DNA from: an uncultured Lachnospiraceae bacterium
Lineage (GTDB): Bacteria; Bacillota_A; Clostridia; Lachnospirales; Lachnospiraceae
Assembly (NCBI GenBank): GCA_949957035.1
Contig: CATLIP010000003.1
Span: forward strand, 1 to 23,043
Direction of reading: 5' to 3'
DNA length: 23,043 nucleotides
In this document: positions 1 through 8,424 of the stretch, piece after piece
Numbering within the stretch: position 1 is the stretch's first letter
Layout: each line of letters begins with the position of its first letter
Position numbers and translations under genes: made by a program
The notes under the pieces: generated by a model
The model's database searches: none
What the model was told of the DNA's origin: nothing
The model's input: the letters and a program-made list of their open reading frames with translations, nothing else

Positions 1-85
1 CCTTAACCCCTTTGTCCTCCCCAGAACGTGTTTCGGCGCTGTTATCCTTAGTTTCATCATTGACGATATTCCATTCATTTGACAC
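1..85 (-). CDS. N-terminal end of an unknown protein (partial)
   Basis: Only the first 28 codons are in the window; the gene continues past the left edge. The start is a GTG whose first base is position 85. An AGGAGGG Shine-Dalgarno site lies 7 bases upstream, and a well-formed minus promoter stands about 67 bases before the start, so the gene looks real although only a hydrophilic, acidic N-terminus (MSNEWNIVNDETKDNS) is visible. Nearby ATG triplets are out of frame, which supports the GTG. No family can be assigned and there is no signal peptide in what is visible. It is divergent from the surface-protein gene at 305. Confidence 0.55.
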   Translation of the reverse strand, partial: MSNEWNIVNDETKDNSAETRSGEDKGVK

Positions 86-151
86 AATTACTCCCTCCTT
101 TTGTGTGTGAATATCTTTGCATGTCTTTTGCATCTATCTTTTTGCCTCTCT

Positions 152-180
152 ATCATAACAATTTTCGACACAAAATTCAA
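152..180 (-). promoter_or_regulatory. Promoter for the left-edge partial gene
   Basis: On the minus strand, TTGAAT (180-175), a 17-base spacer and TATGAT (157-152) are present, with a TG one base upstream of the -10 (extended -10). It points toward the GTG-start gene at 85. Inferred from consensus only. Confidence 0.45.
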
Positions 181-235
181 GGAATCCGGCTCATTGAACA
201 GGAGAAATTTTCATGTCGTGTTTTGGCGGTTATTA

Positions 236-264
236 TGGAAAATATGGATGGGGTATGTTATACT
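236..264 (+). promoter_or_regulatory. Promoter for the surface-protein/jetA unit
   Basis: TATACT at 259-264 is preceded by TG at 256-257 (extended -10), with a weak -35 TGGAAA at 236-241 and a 17-base spacer. Transcription would start near 271, about 35 bases before the ATG at 305. No later promoter of comparable quality was noticed before jetA, so it may serve all three genes. Confidence 0.45.
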
Positions 265-304
265 TATCACGTCAAAACAGTTGTTGAGTAAGGTTGGATG
301 GGAA

Positions 305-3300
305 ATGAACAGGATGCAGAGATTACAACAAACAGGTTTTTGTAAGAAAAAAGATGCATGGGGCCGGGCAGGAACAGGGATTCTGTTGGCTGTGTTTTTG
401 TCTGTTTTAAATATACAGACAGTGCGTGCCGAAGAGACAGTGTTTGAACTGGATTTACGAAAAGGCGACATTCTAATCTCGGAGGGCGGATATTTTCAAG
501 CTGGAACAGGAGTTTCCGGTTATGAGGAGCCCCCGAAATATATTATTACAAGCGGCGGTGAAAAGACGGAGAATCGAATCATTGTTTCCGGCGGAGAGCA
601 GAACATTACACTTCAGGATGTACATATCGAGAGAACAGATGCAGGTGCAACGGCGACAGGAGCGGCCCTGCTTCTTGAGCGAACCGAGGGAAATACGTCG
701 GATGGTCAGCCATTTATCAGCGCTGTTCCCGAAGTCAATCTGACACTTGAAGGCAAGAATACCTTGAATGGTCCAATGGGTGTCTTGTTGGGCTTTTCGG
801 GCAATGAGAAGCAGCAGGCATCTTTGACTATTACCGGGGAAAGTACCGGAGAAGTGGAGATTATCAGCAATAGCGGTTATGCCGGAATCTATACACATAA
901 GAATCCTGTTGAGATTCATGGAGGCACCGTAATTGTTCGGGGCGGGGATGGAGCAGCCGGAATCGGAGGCGGATATAACGATGACTGCGGAGATGTGACG
1001 ATAACCGGCGGACATGTGGAAGTGTACGGAGGTAAGGCGAATCAGGACAGAGGTATTGGCGCAGGCTGCGGTATCGGCAATTCATTCCGGGAGACCAGCG
1101 GTGCATTAGGTGAGATTGGCGAGATAACCGTTTCCGGAGGAACTTTGATTGCCGATGGAGGCGGAGAAGGAAGTACCGGAATCGGAGGTGCGCAAGGGAC
1201 AGCCGAAGGGAAGAGAGGCGTCTTTACCCTGGAAGGAGACGCATGGGTGGATGCCAGTGGTCTCAATGTAGAGACGGCGGACCGTTCCTCAGGCGTATTG
1301 TTTGAAGGTGAGGACGAGATAGATGATGGAAATAATTTTATCCCTGCCGGTAAAGTCTACGGGCAGAGTTATACATTGATAGAAGATGCCGGGATTCGTG
1401 CCGGGAAAACACTGCAGATTGACAGAACTCAGGTATTGCGGGTACGAAAGGGGCAGGTACTTACAATAGAAGAAAACGGTACACTGCGAAATGAGGGAAT
1501 TGTAAGGATTCGTGGAGAAGGATGTATTAATGGCGGCGGACTGGCAACAGGAACCGGGAAATTTTATCTGTTTACGGATGAATTTGAGATTACGGACGAA
1601 TGGCATGCAGATGGAACGGATTTGACCGATACGGTACGAAGCAGGCTTACGGAGATATTCGAGGCGGCATGCACAAAGACAATTTGCAGGGAGGGGAATT
1701 TTAAGCCGGAATCGGACTGGAGCCTGACGCTTAATCCAAGGACGGTACGAAGCGCGGGAGAGTATCAGGCCAGATTTGCGGCGGCTTCCGATGAAGTAAG
1801 GAAGACATTTAAGGTCTTGACCGGCAATATGGTGACGAAGATTGAGATTACTGCTCTCCCGGCAAAGACAGATTATGAAATCGGGGATGGATTTGACCCG
1901 TCTGGTATGAAGGTGACGGCCACATTTCAGGATGGTACAACGAAGGATGTCACAGAGGAGATTAAGATTGAAGATGGCAGGAGATTGAAACCAGGGCAGA
2001 CTACGGTGACGATTACCTATCAAGACAGCCATGATGTTACTGTGGAGACTACTGTAAGCGTCAGTGTGAATAAGAAGGCGGTTGATATTTCTGAGATTGA
2101 ACTGGATGATTTAGAGTCCAATCTTGTCTATACCGGAGAAGAGCAGACGATAACATTTACCGGGAAAATGCCGGAATATGTGGATATGAAGATAGTTGGA
2201 GGTAATACTGGAACAGACGCCGGTAACTATACTGCTCAAGTTGAATTTACTATAAAGGAAGGGTATGAAGATCGGTATACATTTGGAGACGGCGCGGGAA
2301 CGTCTATAATTGTAGATAAGTCTTGGACGATTGATAAGAAGAAACTGGACTGGGATACGGGGGCGCTGGATGCTGTTGGGAATACACGGGACGACAATGC
2401 TTATATCTATGGAGAAATAGGCGTGGAAGGCATTGTTCCAATTGATAAAGAAGAGGGAGCCATTCCGGAAACTTTTCCAACGGATAAGATAACCGGCACA
2501 CATGAAAAACTTCCGGGAGAGAAGGTAGAGATTAAACTGGATTGGAAGGATGAGAATGATAAGCTTGAACTTGGAAATGACGGCGCTGCAGGCAATTATG
2601 AGTTGGATGAACTGCCGGTAATCAAGAACGGTATCGTCAATGAGGTGAATGAAATACCTCTTCCGCCAGAGCTGAATCCTGTGGAGGGAACAGAATTTCG
2701 AATGGATATTGAGACAAGAATTTCCAGAGTGCCGGACGCATTACTTCCCCAGTATATGAATCCGGAAGAACTTGAAGGATGGATGGTAAAAGAACTTGTG
2801 GATAATAAAGGAGTCAGCCAATCGTATGTTTCGACTTATGACCTTACGCTGATGAGCAGGGAAGAGGGCGAGTCAGAGTGGCAGAGAGTCGGCAGTGAGC
2901 AGGTTCCGGAGGGCGGCTTAACGATTACGCTTCCATATCCGGAGGGAATTACGAAAGAAGACTACGATGGGATTGTTTCATATGTATATCCGGAGGATAT
3001 GAATGAGATAGAAGCAGGAACGCAGGTTTATCTGGAAGTGATTAAGACGGAGGAAGGGATTCAGTTCATTGTTCCGGGGGCAGGTCCCATTGCTGTGGGC
3101 TGGAAGAATGTGGCCGATGGTTCCGGAGACGGCGCCGGAGATGGAGATGGTTCCGGAGACGACACCGGAGATGGAGACGGTTCCGGAGACGGCGCCGGGG
3201 ATGGAGACGGTTCCGGAGATAGCTCAGGCACAGGCGGCGGAAGTAGTACAGGTACAGGAAACGGAAGTAGTACAGGAAGTGGAAGCGGTACAGGAAGCGG

Positions 3301-3508
3301 AAATGGTACAGGAAGTGGAAGCGGTACAGGTACAAGTAACGCTGCAGGCAGCAAAAGCAGCACAGGTACAGGAAGCGGCGCTGGAATATTTACCGGGGAC
3401 CAGGCGAGAATCGCGGTTTATATAGCGCTGGGGATATTATCCCTTGCGATTATATTTGTGACAGTCCAAATATATAATCTTGATAAGAAAAAGGTTAAAA
3501 AGAAATAG
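305..3508 (+). CDS. Large secreted, membrane-anchored surface protein with beta-helix-like and Ig-like domains
   Basis: A 1067-residue surface protein. An upstream ATG in the same frame (101) lies before the likely promoter, so I choose 305. Residues 1-42 form a signal peptide (basic start, hydrophobic stretch, cleavage after VRA). About residues 217-312 carry repeated GIGGG/ITGG-type turns typical of parallel beta-helix surface or carbohydrate-binding proteins. About 510-588 is a Big_3-type Ig-like domain (KTDYEIGDGFDPSGMKVTA), followed by an MBG-like domain opening with LVYTGEEQ. About 939-1029 is a low-complexity Gly/Asp/Ser/Thr tail. Residues about 1033-1059 are a membrane helix followed by a lysine-rich end. 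The sequence IFTGD before the helix recalls a PxTGD sorting signal without its proline, so sortase attachment is uncertain. The next gene is a shorter paralog. Ligand unknown; adhesion or glycan binding is inference. Confidence 0.85.
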   Translation: MNRMQRLQQTGFCKKKDAWGRAGTGILLAVFLSVLNIQTVRAEETVFELDLRKGDILISEGGYFQAGTGVSGYEEPPKYIITSGGEKTENRIIVSGGEQNITLQDVHIERTDAGATATGAALLLERTEGNTSDGQPFISAVPEVNLTLEGKNTLNGPMGVLLGFSGNEKQQASLTITGESTGEVEIISNSGYAGIYTHKNPVEIHGGTVIVRGGDGAAGIGGGYNDDCGDVTITGGHVEVYGGKANQDRGIGAGCGIGNSFRETSGALGEIGEITVSGGTLIADGGGEGSTGIGGAQGTAEGKRGVFTLEGDAWVDASGLNVETADRSSGVLFEGEDEIDDGNNFIPAGKVYGQSYTLIEDAGIRAGKTLQIDRTQVLRVRKGQVLTIEENGTLRNEGIVRIRGEGCINGGGLATGTGKFYLFTDEFEITDEWHADGTDLTDTVRSRLTEIFEAACTKTICREGNFKPESDWSLTLNPRTVRSAGEYQARFAAASDEVRKTFKVLTGNMVTKIEITALPAKTDYEIGDGFDPSGMKVTATFQDGTTKDVTEEIKIEDGRRLKPGQTTVTITYQDSHDVTVETTVSVSVNKKAVDISEIELDDLESNLVYTGEEQTITFTGKMPEYVDMKIVGGNTGTDAGNYTAQVEFTIKEGYEDRYTFGDGAGTSIIVDKSWTIDKKKLDWDTGALDAVGNTRDDNAYIYGEIGVEGIVPIDKEEGAIPETFPTDKITGTHEKLPGEKVEIKLDWKDENDKLELGNDGAAGNYELDELPVIKNGIVNEVNEIPLPPELNPVEGTEFRMDIETRISRVPDALLPQYMNPEELEGWMVKELVDNKGVSQSYVSTYDLTLMSREEGESEWQRVGSEQVPEGGLTITLPYPEGITKEDYDGIVSYVYPEDMNEIEAGTQVYLEVIKTEEGIQFIVPGAGPIAVGWKNVADGSGDGAGDGDGSGDDTGDGDGSGDGAGDGDGSGDSSGTGGGSSTGTGNGSSTGSGSGTGSGNGTGSGSGTGTSNAAGSKSSTGTGSGAGIFTGDQARIAVYIALGILSLAIIFVTVQIYNLDKKKVKKK
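3119..3208 (+). repeat. Three 30-base tandem repeats in the surface-protein tail
   Basis: Units at 3119-3148, 3149-3178 and 3179-3208, each beginning GGTTCCGGAGAC, encode GSGDGAGDGD-type decapeptides. A fourth, decaying unit begins at 3209. The unit length keeps the frame, so copy-number change would only lengthen or shorten the linker. Confidence 0.85.
3233..3380 (+). repeat. Degenerate Gly/Ser/Thr short repeats
   Basis: Irregular 12-24 base units built from GGAAG(C/T), GGTACA and GGAAG(T/C) words encode a GSGTGSGNGTGSG-type stalk just before the membrane helix. Several other frames stay open here only because of the repeats. Confidence 0.7.
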
Positions 3509-3529
3509 GATAGAGAAGGATCATGTATT

Positions 3530-6076
3530 ATGAATAAAGAGCAAATACAGACGAGACGAAATCTGATTGGAATCGCCGCAGCTACATTCTTCCTGTGGGG
3601 AGGAACGACGGCATATGCTTCCGATAATGTGAATCTGGACTTGTCTAAGGGAGATATTGAGATTAGTGCAGACGGCTATCGGCAGAACAGCGACGAGTGG
3701 AAGGATGGTCCGGAGGATGGAAGCTATGTGATTACCTCAGACGGCAGAGAGACAGAAAATGTCATAACAGTAACAAGCGGCAAGCGTCATGATATTATAT
3801 TAGACGAGGTGAGAATCCATACAACCGCAGACAGAGGGTACAATCCTCTGTATATAGCGCCGAAGGCAAAGGTCAGCCTTACGGTGAAGGGAACGAACGT
3901 GCTTACGTCAGACGGATACGCGGGAATCGCCGTTCCGGAGGATGCTTCCCTGAAGATTGAGGCGAAGGAGGGAGGCGTCTTGAACGCATGGGCAGGAGGC
4001 TCCTCCGCAAGTGCGGGAATCGGAGGCACCTTCAAGGATAACCAGGGAAATGATATGGAGAACGCCGACTGCGGAACGATTGAGATTAACAGTGGTGTGA
4101 TTAACACCTCGTCTATTGGAAGAGGAAATTCAGGAGCAGCAGAGAGCGGAACCTTGCTCTGTGAGGATGACGGGACCGCCTGGATTGATGCAGGAAGTAT
4201 CAGGGCAGGAAAAAAAGAGTTTGTGTCAGGAGTTTTGTTTGACGGAGCCGACGGGCAGGTGTACGGCAGTTATACCTTGAAGCGGGAAGGGCTGCTGGTT
4301 CCCTTTGGCAAGACACTGACAATACCAGAGAGGCGGACGCTGACGGTTCCCGGTAAGTATCCTTTGACCCTTGAAGGCAATCTGGTGAACAATGGAACAC
4401 TTAAGATTGGTAATGAGAGCAGTCTGACCGGAAACGGCGGACTTAGCGGACAAGGGAATTTCTATATACTTAGCAAAATCTCGGCAGACATGTTCCAGGT
4501 GCCGGACAGGATGTTATACGGGACGGGCGAGGACCATACAGAGTATGTGAAGAAGTATGTCCAGGACAGCATTCAGAAGAGCGGCTCAACCGCTGTGATA
4601 CATGGGCAGGTATTTAGCCGGGCACAGGGGGACGACTGGGAGATGGAGATTAAGCCCTCAGAAGTCATTGAGAAAGGGACATATACGGTTACATTTACCG
4701 ACCCGGAGGACGAGTCAAACAAGATAAGCAAGACCTTTGAAGTACTTGATGCCGGTGAACTGACGGAACTGGCGCTTACCACAGCTCCGGAAAAGACGGA
4801 GTATACTTATGGAGAGCGTTTTAGCAAGAAGGGAATGGCAGCTTACGCCAAATATAGCTCTGGAGCCACCAAGACACTTGAAAACGACAAGATAAAGATA
4901 AAAGACGGGAATCTGAAGGTGGGGCAGGAGTCGGTTACATTATATTACAGGGAAAATGGAAAAGAAGTAACCTGCACCATAAATATTCGAGTGTCTCCCA
5001 AAGAGATTGATGTTTCCAAGATTAATTGGGAGGAAAAGAGCAAGTCTTCCTTTGTCTATGACGGCACAGAGAAGTCGTTTGATTTCCGCGCCGATATGCC
5101 GGAGGGGTTGAAAGTGACCATCGGGGGCGCGACCAAAGGGACGAATGTAGGAACTTATGCAGTGACCATTGATTTCTTCCTGGAAGAAGATTATATGACG
5201 AACTATGTGCTTGTGGGTAATACATCTGTGACGAAGGACTGGAGCATTACGCCCATACAGTTGGAATGGAATGTCGGAGATCTGGAGATTGCAGGAAATA
5301 CAAGGGATAAGAACGTCTATGTCTACGGCGAACTAGGAGTAGAGGGTATCCTTCCGGCAGATTCGAAGAATGAAAAGCTGACCACAAGTTTTCCTGTGGA
5401 TAAAATTACAGGAACACATAACGGGCTGGCAGGGGATGAACAGCAGATTACTCTGGCGTGGGTGGATGAGAATGACAGATATTCACTTGGAACGGATGAT
5501 GCGGCAGGAAATTATGCACTGCCCGAGGAATTGCCGACTCTTTCTGCTGTGATTAATGATGTAAAGATAACGGTAGCGCCGCCGGAGCTGGAATTTGGAG
5601 GCGGCTTGGCGTACCGGCTGGATATAGAGAGTGGAATATCCTATGTACCGGACGGGCTTAAGCTTGTACCAGATTATGATTTTCCAAGCGAGATTCAGAA
5701 AGGCCTGATTCAGGCAGTCATGAAGAAGGGAATCAAGCAGACCTATGTGAACACCTATGATGTTACCCTGATGCGCAAGAATAAGGGTGAGTCAGATTGG
5801 AAACGGGTTAGGGCAGACATCGACCCGTCGGAAGGGATGACAGTTACCATTGCATATCCGAAGGGGATTACACAGGAGGCCAACGACGCTGTGGCTGCCT
5901 ATATCTATCCCAAAGATATCGGTGATGAGAAGGCGGGAACCATTGTCTATCCTGAGGTTACGAAGACAGAAAAAGGAATCCGGTTTGTCGTTCCGGAAGC
6001 CGCGCCTGTGGCCGTAGGCTGGAAGGAAGCCGAAGTATCCAAGGGATTTAGTTTCTGGAAGAAGAAAAAGAATTAA
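3530..6076 (+). CDS. Secreted surface protein, paralog of the upstream gene lacking the anchor
   Basis: An 848-residue paralog starting 21 bases after the previous stop, with an AGAAGGA site upstream of the ATG. Residues 1-30 are a signal peptide (cleavage after AYA). The mature start (NVNLDLSKGDIEIS) matches that of the first protein (FELDLRKGDILIS). A shorter glycine-rich, beta-helix-like block spans about residues 126-224 and a Big_3-type Ig-like domain about 409-489 (KTEYTYGERFSKKGM). The MBG-like domain (FVYDGTEKSFDF) and the final module ending APVAVGWK also match the first protein. It stops at KGFSFWKKKKN, with no Gly/Ser tail and no membrane helix, so it is probably released or held by its partner. 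Duplication followed by loss of the tail is the simplest history. Role unknown. Confidence 0.85.
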   Translation: MNKEQIQTRRNLIGIAAATFFLWGGTTAYASDNVNLDLSKGDIEISADGYRQNSDEWKDGPEDGSYVITSDGRETENVITVTSGKRHDIILDEVRIHTTADRGYNPLYIAPKAKVSLTVKGTNVLTSDGYAGIAVPEDASLKIEAKEGGVLNAWAGGSSASAGIGGTFKDNQGNDMENADCGTIEINSGVINTSSIGRGNSGAAESGTLLCEDDGTAWIDAGSIRAGKKEFVSGVLFDGADGQVYGSYTLKREGLLVPFGKTLTIPERRTLTVPGKYPLTLEGNLVNNGTLKIGNESSLTGNGGLSGQGNFYILSKISADMFQVPDRMLYGTGEDHTEYVKKYVQDSIQKSGSTAVIHGQVFSRAQGDDWEMEIKPSEVIEKGTYTVTFTDPEDESNKISKTFEVLDAGELTELALTTAPEKTEYTYGERFSKKGMAAYAKYSSGATKTLENDKIKIKDGNLKVGQESVTLYYRENGKEVTCTINIRVSPKEIDVSKINWEEKSKSSFVYDGTEKSFDFRADMPEGLKVTIGGATKGTNVGTYAVTIDFFLEEDYMTNYVLVGNTSVTKDWSITPIQLEWNVGDLEIAGNTRDKNVYVYGELGVEGILPADSKNEKLTTSFPVDKITGTHNGLAGDEQQITLAWVDENDRYSLGTDDAAGNYALPEELPTLSAVINDVKITVAPPELEFGGGLAYRLDIESGISYVPDGLKLVPDYDFPSEIQKGLIQAVMKKGIKQTYVNTYDVTLMRKNKGESDWKRVRADIDPSEGMTVTIAYPKGITQEANDAVAAYIYPKDIGDEKAGTIVYPEVTKTEKGIRFVVPEAAPVAVGWKEAEVSKGFSFWKKKKN

Positions 6077-6089
6077 AAAGGAAGTATGT

Positions 6090-7451
6090 ATGCAGTTACG
6101 CAGTGAAATCCCGGACACGTTTTGGAGTTTATTCCGAAGCGTGAACCGGGAGATTTATATAGAAGCGCTTTTGTGTATCAATGAGGAATATCAGTACAGT
6201 AATTATTTCCTGACCCGGGAAGTGTGCATCCAAACGCTGAGCGATATGAACGCAAGGAAACGTTTTGAGCTTAAGGCAGAGGAGAGCGAGACGGAGACGG
6301 ACATGATGGAGACGCCTTCCGCGCGAATCCTTGGCTGGCTTCTGAAAACCGGCTGGTTAAAACGAATTGAGGATTACCATACGCTGGTGACAAATATTGT
6401 GATTCCAGATTATTCAGCGGTATTTATTGAAGCGTTTGAGCGGTTGAACTCTGACGAAATGGAAGAGACGGACATCTATATTCAGAACGTTTACGCCACG
6501 CTGTTTTCTTTCCGCAATGACCCAAGGTCCAGTCTGAGCATGCTGAGAACGGCGCTGGTCAATACCCGGAGGCTGAATAAAGCGCTTCAGGACATGCTTC
6601 ATAATATGGATAAGTTTTTCGGGCGGCTTTTGGAGCAGGAATCTTACGGGGATCTGCTTAGAGAACATCTGGATGGGTATGTGGAGGAAATCGTGCGCAA
6701 GAAGTACCATATCCTGAAAACCTCCGATAATTTCTATATTTATAAGATGGATATCAAGAAGTTTATCCGGGAAATGCGCGATAATGAAGAATGGATTGAG
6801 AATGTCCGAAGATGTGCCCGGGCCATGGGGGATACCAGGGATGATGTGTTGGAGCTTCTGGATTTGATTGAAAGAGGATTTGACGATATTGAGCGCCGGA
6901 TTTCTAATATGGATAAAGAGCACACAAAGTACGTGCGGGCAACTGTGACGAGGCTGAATTATCTCTTAAGCGGCGAGTCGGATACCAAGGGGATGATAGT
7001 GCAGCTTTTAAACCGTATGTCGGCGGGAGAAGACCAGGAGGAGATGCTTGAGAAGACGGCAGAGAGGATGAATCTTTCGTTTGTGGAAATGCTGTCGGAG
7101 AAATCCCTGTACAAACGTCGCAAGAGCCGGAAGGATTTTATAAGCCGGTTGGAGGCGGATGTGGAAACGCCGGATTTGGATAAGGATGATGTGCTTAAGC
7201 TAAACCGGATACAGGTGCGGTATAGCAAGGAGCAGATTGAGGAATTTATTGAGGAGCATATGAAGGATGAGGTTATGGATGCCTCGGAGATGGTGATTAG
7301 GGACGGGGAAGACTTCGAAAAGCTGATTCTGGCATACGATTACAGTACGAGGAAGAACAGTAGGTATGCCGTTCTTGAGGAAGATGCAAGACTTGTGGAG
7401 CAAAACGGATACCGGTATCCGGCGCTTAGGTTTGTGCGCAGGCGCGTGTGA
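6090..7451 (+). CDS. jetA: Wadjet/Mks-type kleisin subunit JetA
   Basis: A 453-residue protein recognised as the JetA family (formerly DUF5716), the kleisin of Wadjet/MksBEF condensin-like complexes, which act with JetB, JetC and the nuclease JetD against closed circular plasmids. The opening RSEIPDTFWSLFRSVNREIY, the charged helical middle and the C-terminal AVLEEDARLVEQNGYRYP are what I recognise; there is no catalytic motif and none is expected. An AAAAGGAAG site lies 6 bases before the ATG. It starts 13 bases after the second surface-protein gene, so it probably shares that transcript, which is unusual. It is cut off from jetB by about 970 bases holding a terminator and an opposing PilZ gene. 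The length is near that of family members and I see no frameshift. Confidence 0.8.
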   Translation: MQLRSEIPDTFWSLFRSVNREIYIEALLCINEEYQYSNYFLTREVCIQTLSDMNARKRFELKAEESETETDMMETPSARILGWLLKTGWLKRIEDYHTLVTNIVIPDYSAVFIEAFERLNSDEMEETDIYIQNVYATLFSFRNDPRSSLSMLRTALVNTRRLNKALQDMLHNMDKFFGRLLEQESYGDLLREHLDGYVEEIVRKKYHILKTSDNFYIYKMDIKKFIREMRDNEEWIENVRRCARAMGDTRDDVLELLDLIERGFDDIERRISNMDKEHTKYVRATVTRLNYLLSGESDTKGMIVQLLNRMSAGEDQEEMLEKTAERMNLSFVEMLSEKSLYKRRKSRKDFISRLEADVETPDLDKDDVLKLNRIQVRYSKEQIEEFIEEHMKDEVMDASEMVIRDGEDFEKLILAYDYSTRKNSRYAVLEEDARLVEQNGYRYPALRFVRRRV

Positions 7452-7486
7452 TGGGGCTAATTGCCCTTGTGGAAAAAGAGTTTGAA

Positions 7487-7533
7487 GGCGCTGCAAAATA
7501 GCTGTTGGTATATAAGCTGTATTTTGCAGCGCC
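7487..7533. terminator. Bidirectional terminator hairpin between jetA and the PilZ gene
   Basis: Perfect 14-base arms GGCGCTGCAAAATA (7487-7500) and TATTTTGCAGCGCC (7520-7533) with a 19-base loop, between two convergent genes. The T-rich follow-up is weak on both sides (CTCTTGTT on plus). Confidence 0.65.
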
Positions 7534-7570
7534 CTCTTGTTACGATTGACAGCAACAGCAGGAAGGAGTT

Positions 7571-7927
7571 CTACTGCTGTGAACCCTGCTCAATGCGGTT
7601 CATCATGTCATAGATTTCAATCCGTTTGGCATTCATCTCGGGCAGGCCGATGAAGATTGTCCCGCACATATAACGTTCGTCTTTCATTTGTTCGATTCTG
7701 ACCACTTTCAAAAATGCATGGATAATCTCATCCGTCCAGATTTTTAGATCAGCTTCATACACTTCTCCGATTAGCAGGGGGGTATCACAGATAAATCCCA
7801 CGCCTGTCTTGGATACGTCCAGCACATCAATCTCAATGTTCTTTGGTTTTGCTGAACTGTCGCTCATATTCTTAATCGCTAACCGCGCCGTCAGGCTGAT
7901 TCGTCTGTCTTTTCTTTTTTCTTCCAT
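7571..7927 (-). CDS. PilZ domain protein
   Basis: A 118-residue single-domain PilZ protein. The two c-di-GMP-binding signatures are visible: an arginine cluster RKDRR near residues 5-9 and DVSKTGVGF (DxSxxG) near residues 37-45. Such proteins are cytoplasmic receptors that change partner activity when c-di-GMP binds, often in motility, exopolysaccharide or surface adhesion. The start has an AAAGGCGG site 8 bases upstream and a good promoter. It lies inverted between jetA and jetB, facing jetA. Whether it serves the nearby surface proteins is inference; its position inside a split jet locus is odd. Confidence 0.85.
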   Translation of the reverse strand: MEEKRKDRRISLTARLAIKNMSDSSAKPKNIEIDVLDVSKTGVGFICDTPLLIGEVYEADLKIWTDEIIHAFLKVVRIEQMKDERYMCGTIFIGLPEMNAKRIEIYDMMNRIEQGSQQ

Positions 7928-7965
7928 ATTCCGTACCGCCTTTCACTGTAATCTATCTACTGTTA

Positions 7966-7994
7966 ATTTTATCGCATTTGTTCCTGTTTGTAAA
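7966..7994 (-). promoter_or_regulatory. Promoter of the PilZ gene
   Basis: On the minus strand, TTTACA (7994-7989), a 17-base spacer and TAAAAT (7971-7966), each 5 of 6 to consensus, 39 bases before the PilZ start. Confidence 0.5.
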
Positions 7995-8190
7995 GCAGTG
8001 GGGACGTATGATGGGATTTTTGTTGTGGGTTTGTGATAAAGTGGCCGGATTCTGTTGAAGTGTCTGTTCATGGCCAAATGCAGATGTTGAGTGTGAGAGG
8101 GTAGAAGCAGTTTTTCAGGCAGACAGCGAAATGGAGCTAGTGGTCTTTTATCTGCATAGATGATATAAATTCATTACAAATACAAAAATT
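7995..8190. other. Non-coding stretch upstream of the jetB promoter
   Basis: No open frame with a start and ribosome-binding site, no stable hairpin and no repeat was seen. Short open stretches show no recognisable residues of a jet gene. It may be decayed sequence left by a rearrangement. Confidence 0.4.
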
Positions 8191-8191
8191 C

Positions 8192-8205
8192 AGTGAAAAT
8201 TCACT
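8192..8205. promoter_or_regulatory. Operator-like inverted repeat upstream of jetB
   Basis: AGTGAA-AA-TTCACT is an inverted repeat of 6-base arms just before the -35 of the jetB promoter. A third AGTGAA copy stands at 8222-8227 inside the spacer. The arrangement fits binding by a dimeric regulator. No intact regulator gene is adjacent. Confidence 0.4.
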
Positions 8206-8213
8206 TACATTCA

Positions 8214-8241
8214 TTGATTTTAGTGAAAAATAGAGTATAAT
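8214..8241 (+). promoter_or_regulatory. Promoter upstream of jetB-jetC
   Basis: TTGATT (8214-8219), a 16-base spacer and a perfect TATAAT (8236-8241). Transcription would start near 8248 and give a leader of about 175 bases that includes the gene remnant at 8247-8408 before jetB. Confidence 0.55.
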
Positions 8242-8246
8242 ACTAA

Positions 8247-8408
8247 TTTAGATTTGCTGGACATTACGCGGCAAATGCAGACATTCTTGATTTTATTTAT
8301 GAAAATGGGCAGATTTTTACACTTATGAAAAAAATGGTTAATGAGGGGCTTGTTCTTGTAGTTGGAAGAGGAGCAAACAAGAAATATTTGGCAAAGAGTA
8401 CGGATTGA
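8247..8408 (+). pseudogene. Remnant of a winged-helix-like C-terminus
   Basis: The frame is open from the stop at 8244-8246 to TGA at 8406-8408, 53 codons, with no start and ribosome site at its beginning (the first ATG is 8325). The reading ADILDFIYENGQ...LMKKMVNEGLVLVVGRGANKKY looks like the last helices and wing of a winged-helix DNA-binding domain, as found at the end of Fic or AlbA_2-type ATP-binding proteins. It sits 16 bases before jetB and behind a strong promoter with an operator-like repeat. I read it as the tail of a deleted, perhaps self-regulated gene. Family assignment is tentative. Confidence 0.4.
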
Positions 8409-8424
8409 AACCGGGAGGTAAACA

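Noticed and set aside
101..304. N-terminal extension of the first surface protein from ATG 101
   Set aside because: The extended -10 promoter at 256-264 lies inside it, and the segment would put a cysteine-rich stretch before a normal signal peptide; the ATG at 305 fits better.
1289..2032. A 247-codon minus-strand frame inside the first surface gene
   Set aside because: Antisense shadow of a clear coding region, without a ribosome site or recognisable domain.
3061..3425. Several long frames on both strands across the repeat tail of the surface protein
   Set aside because: They arise from low-complexity repeats with a length divisible by three; compositions are Pro/Leu/Glu-biased with no starts or homology.
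8192..8231. AGTGAA/TTCACT repeats as a CRISPR-like or iteron array
   Set aside because: Only three short copies, uneven spacing, overlapping a promoter; operator is the simpler reading.
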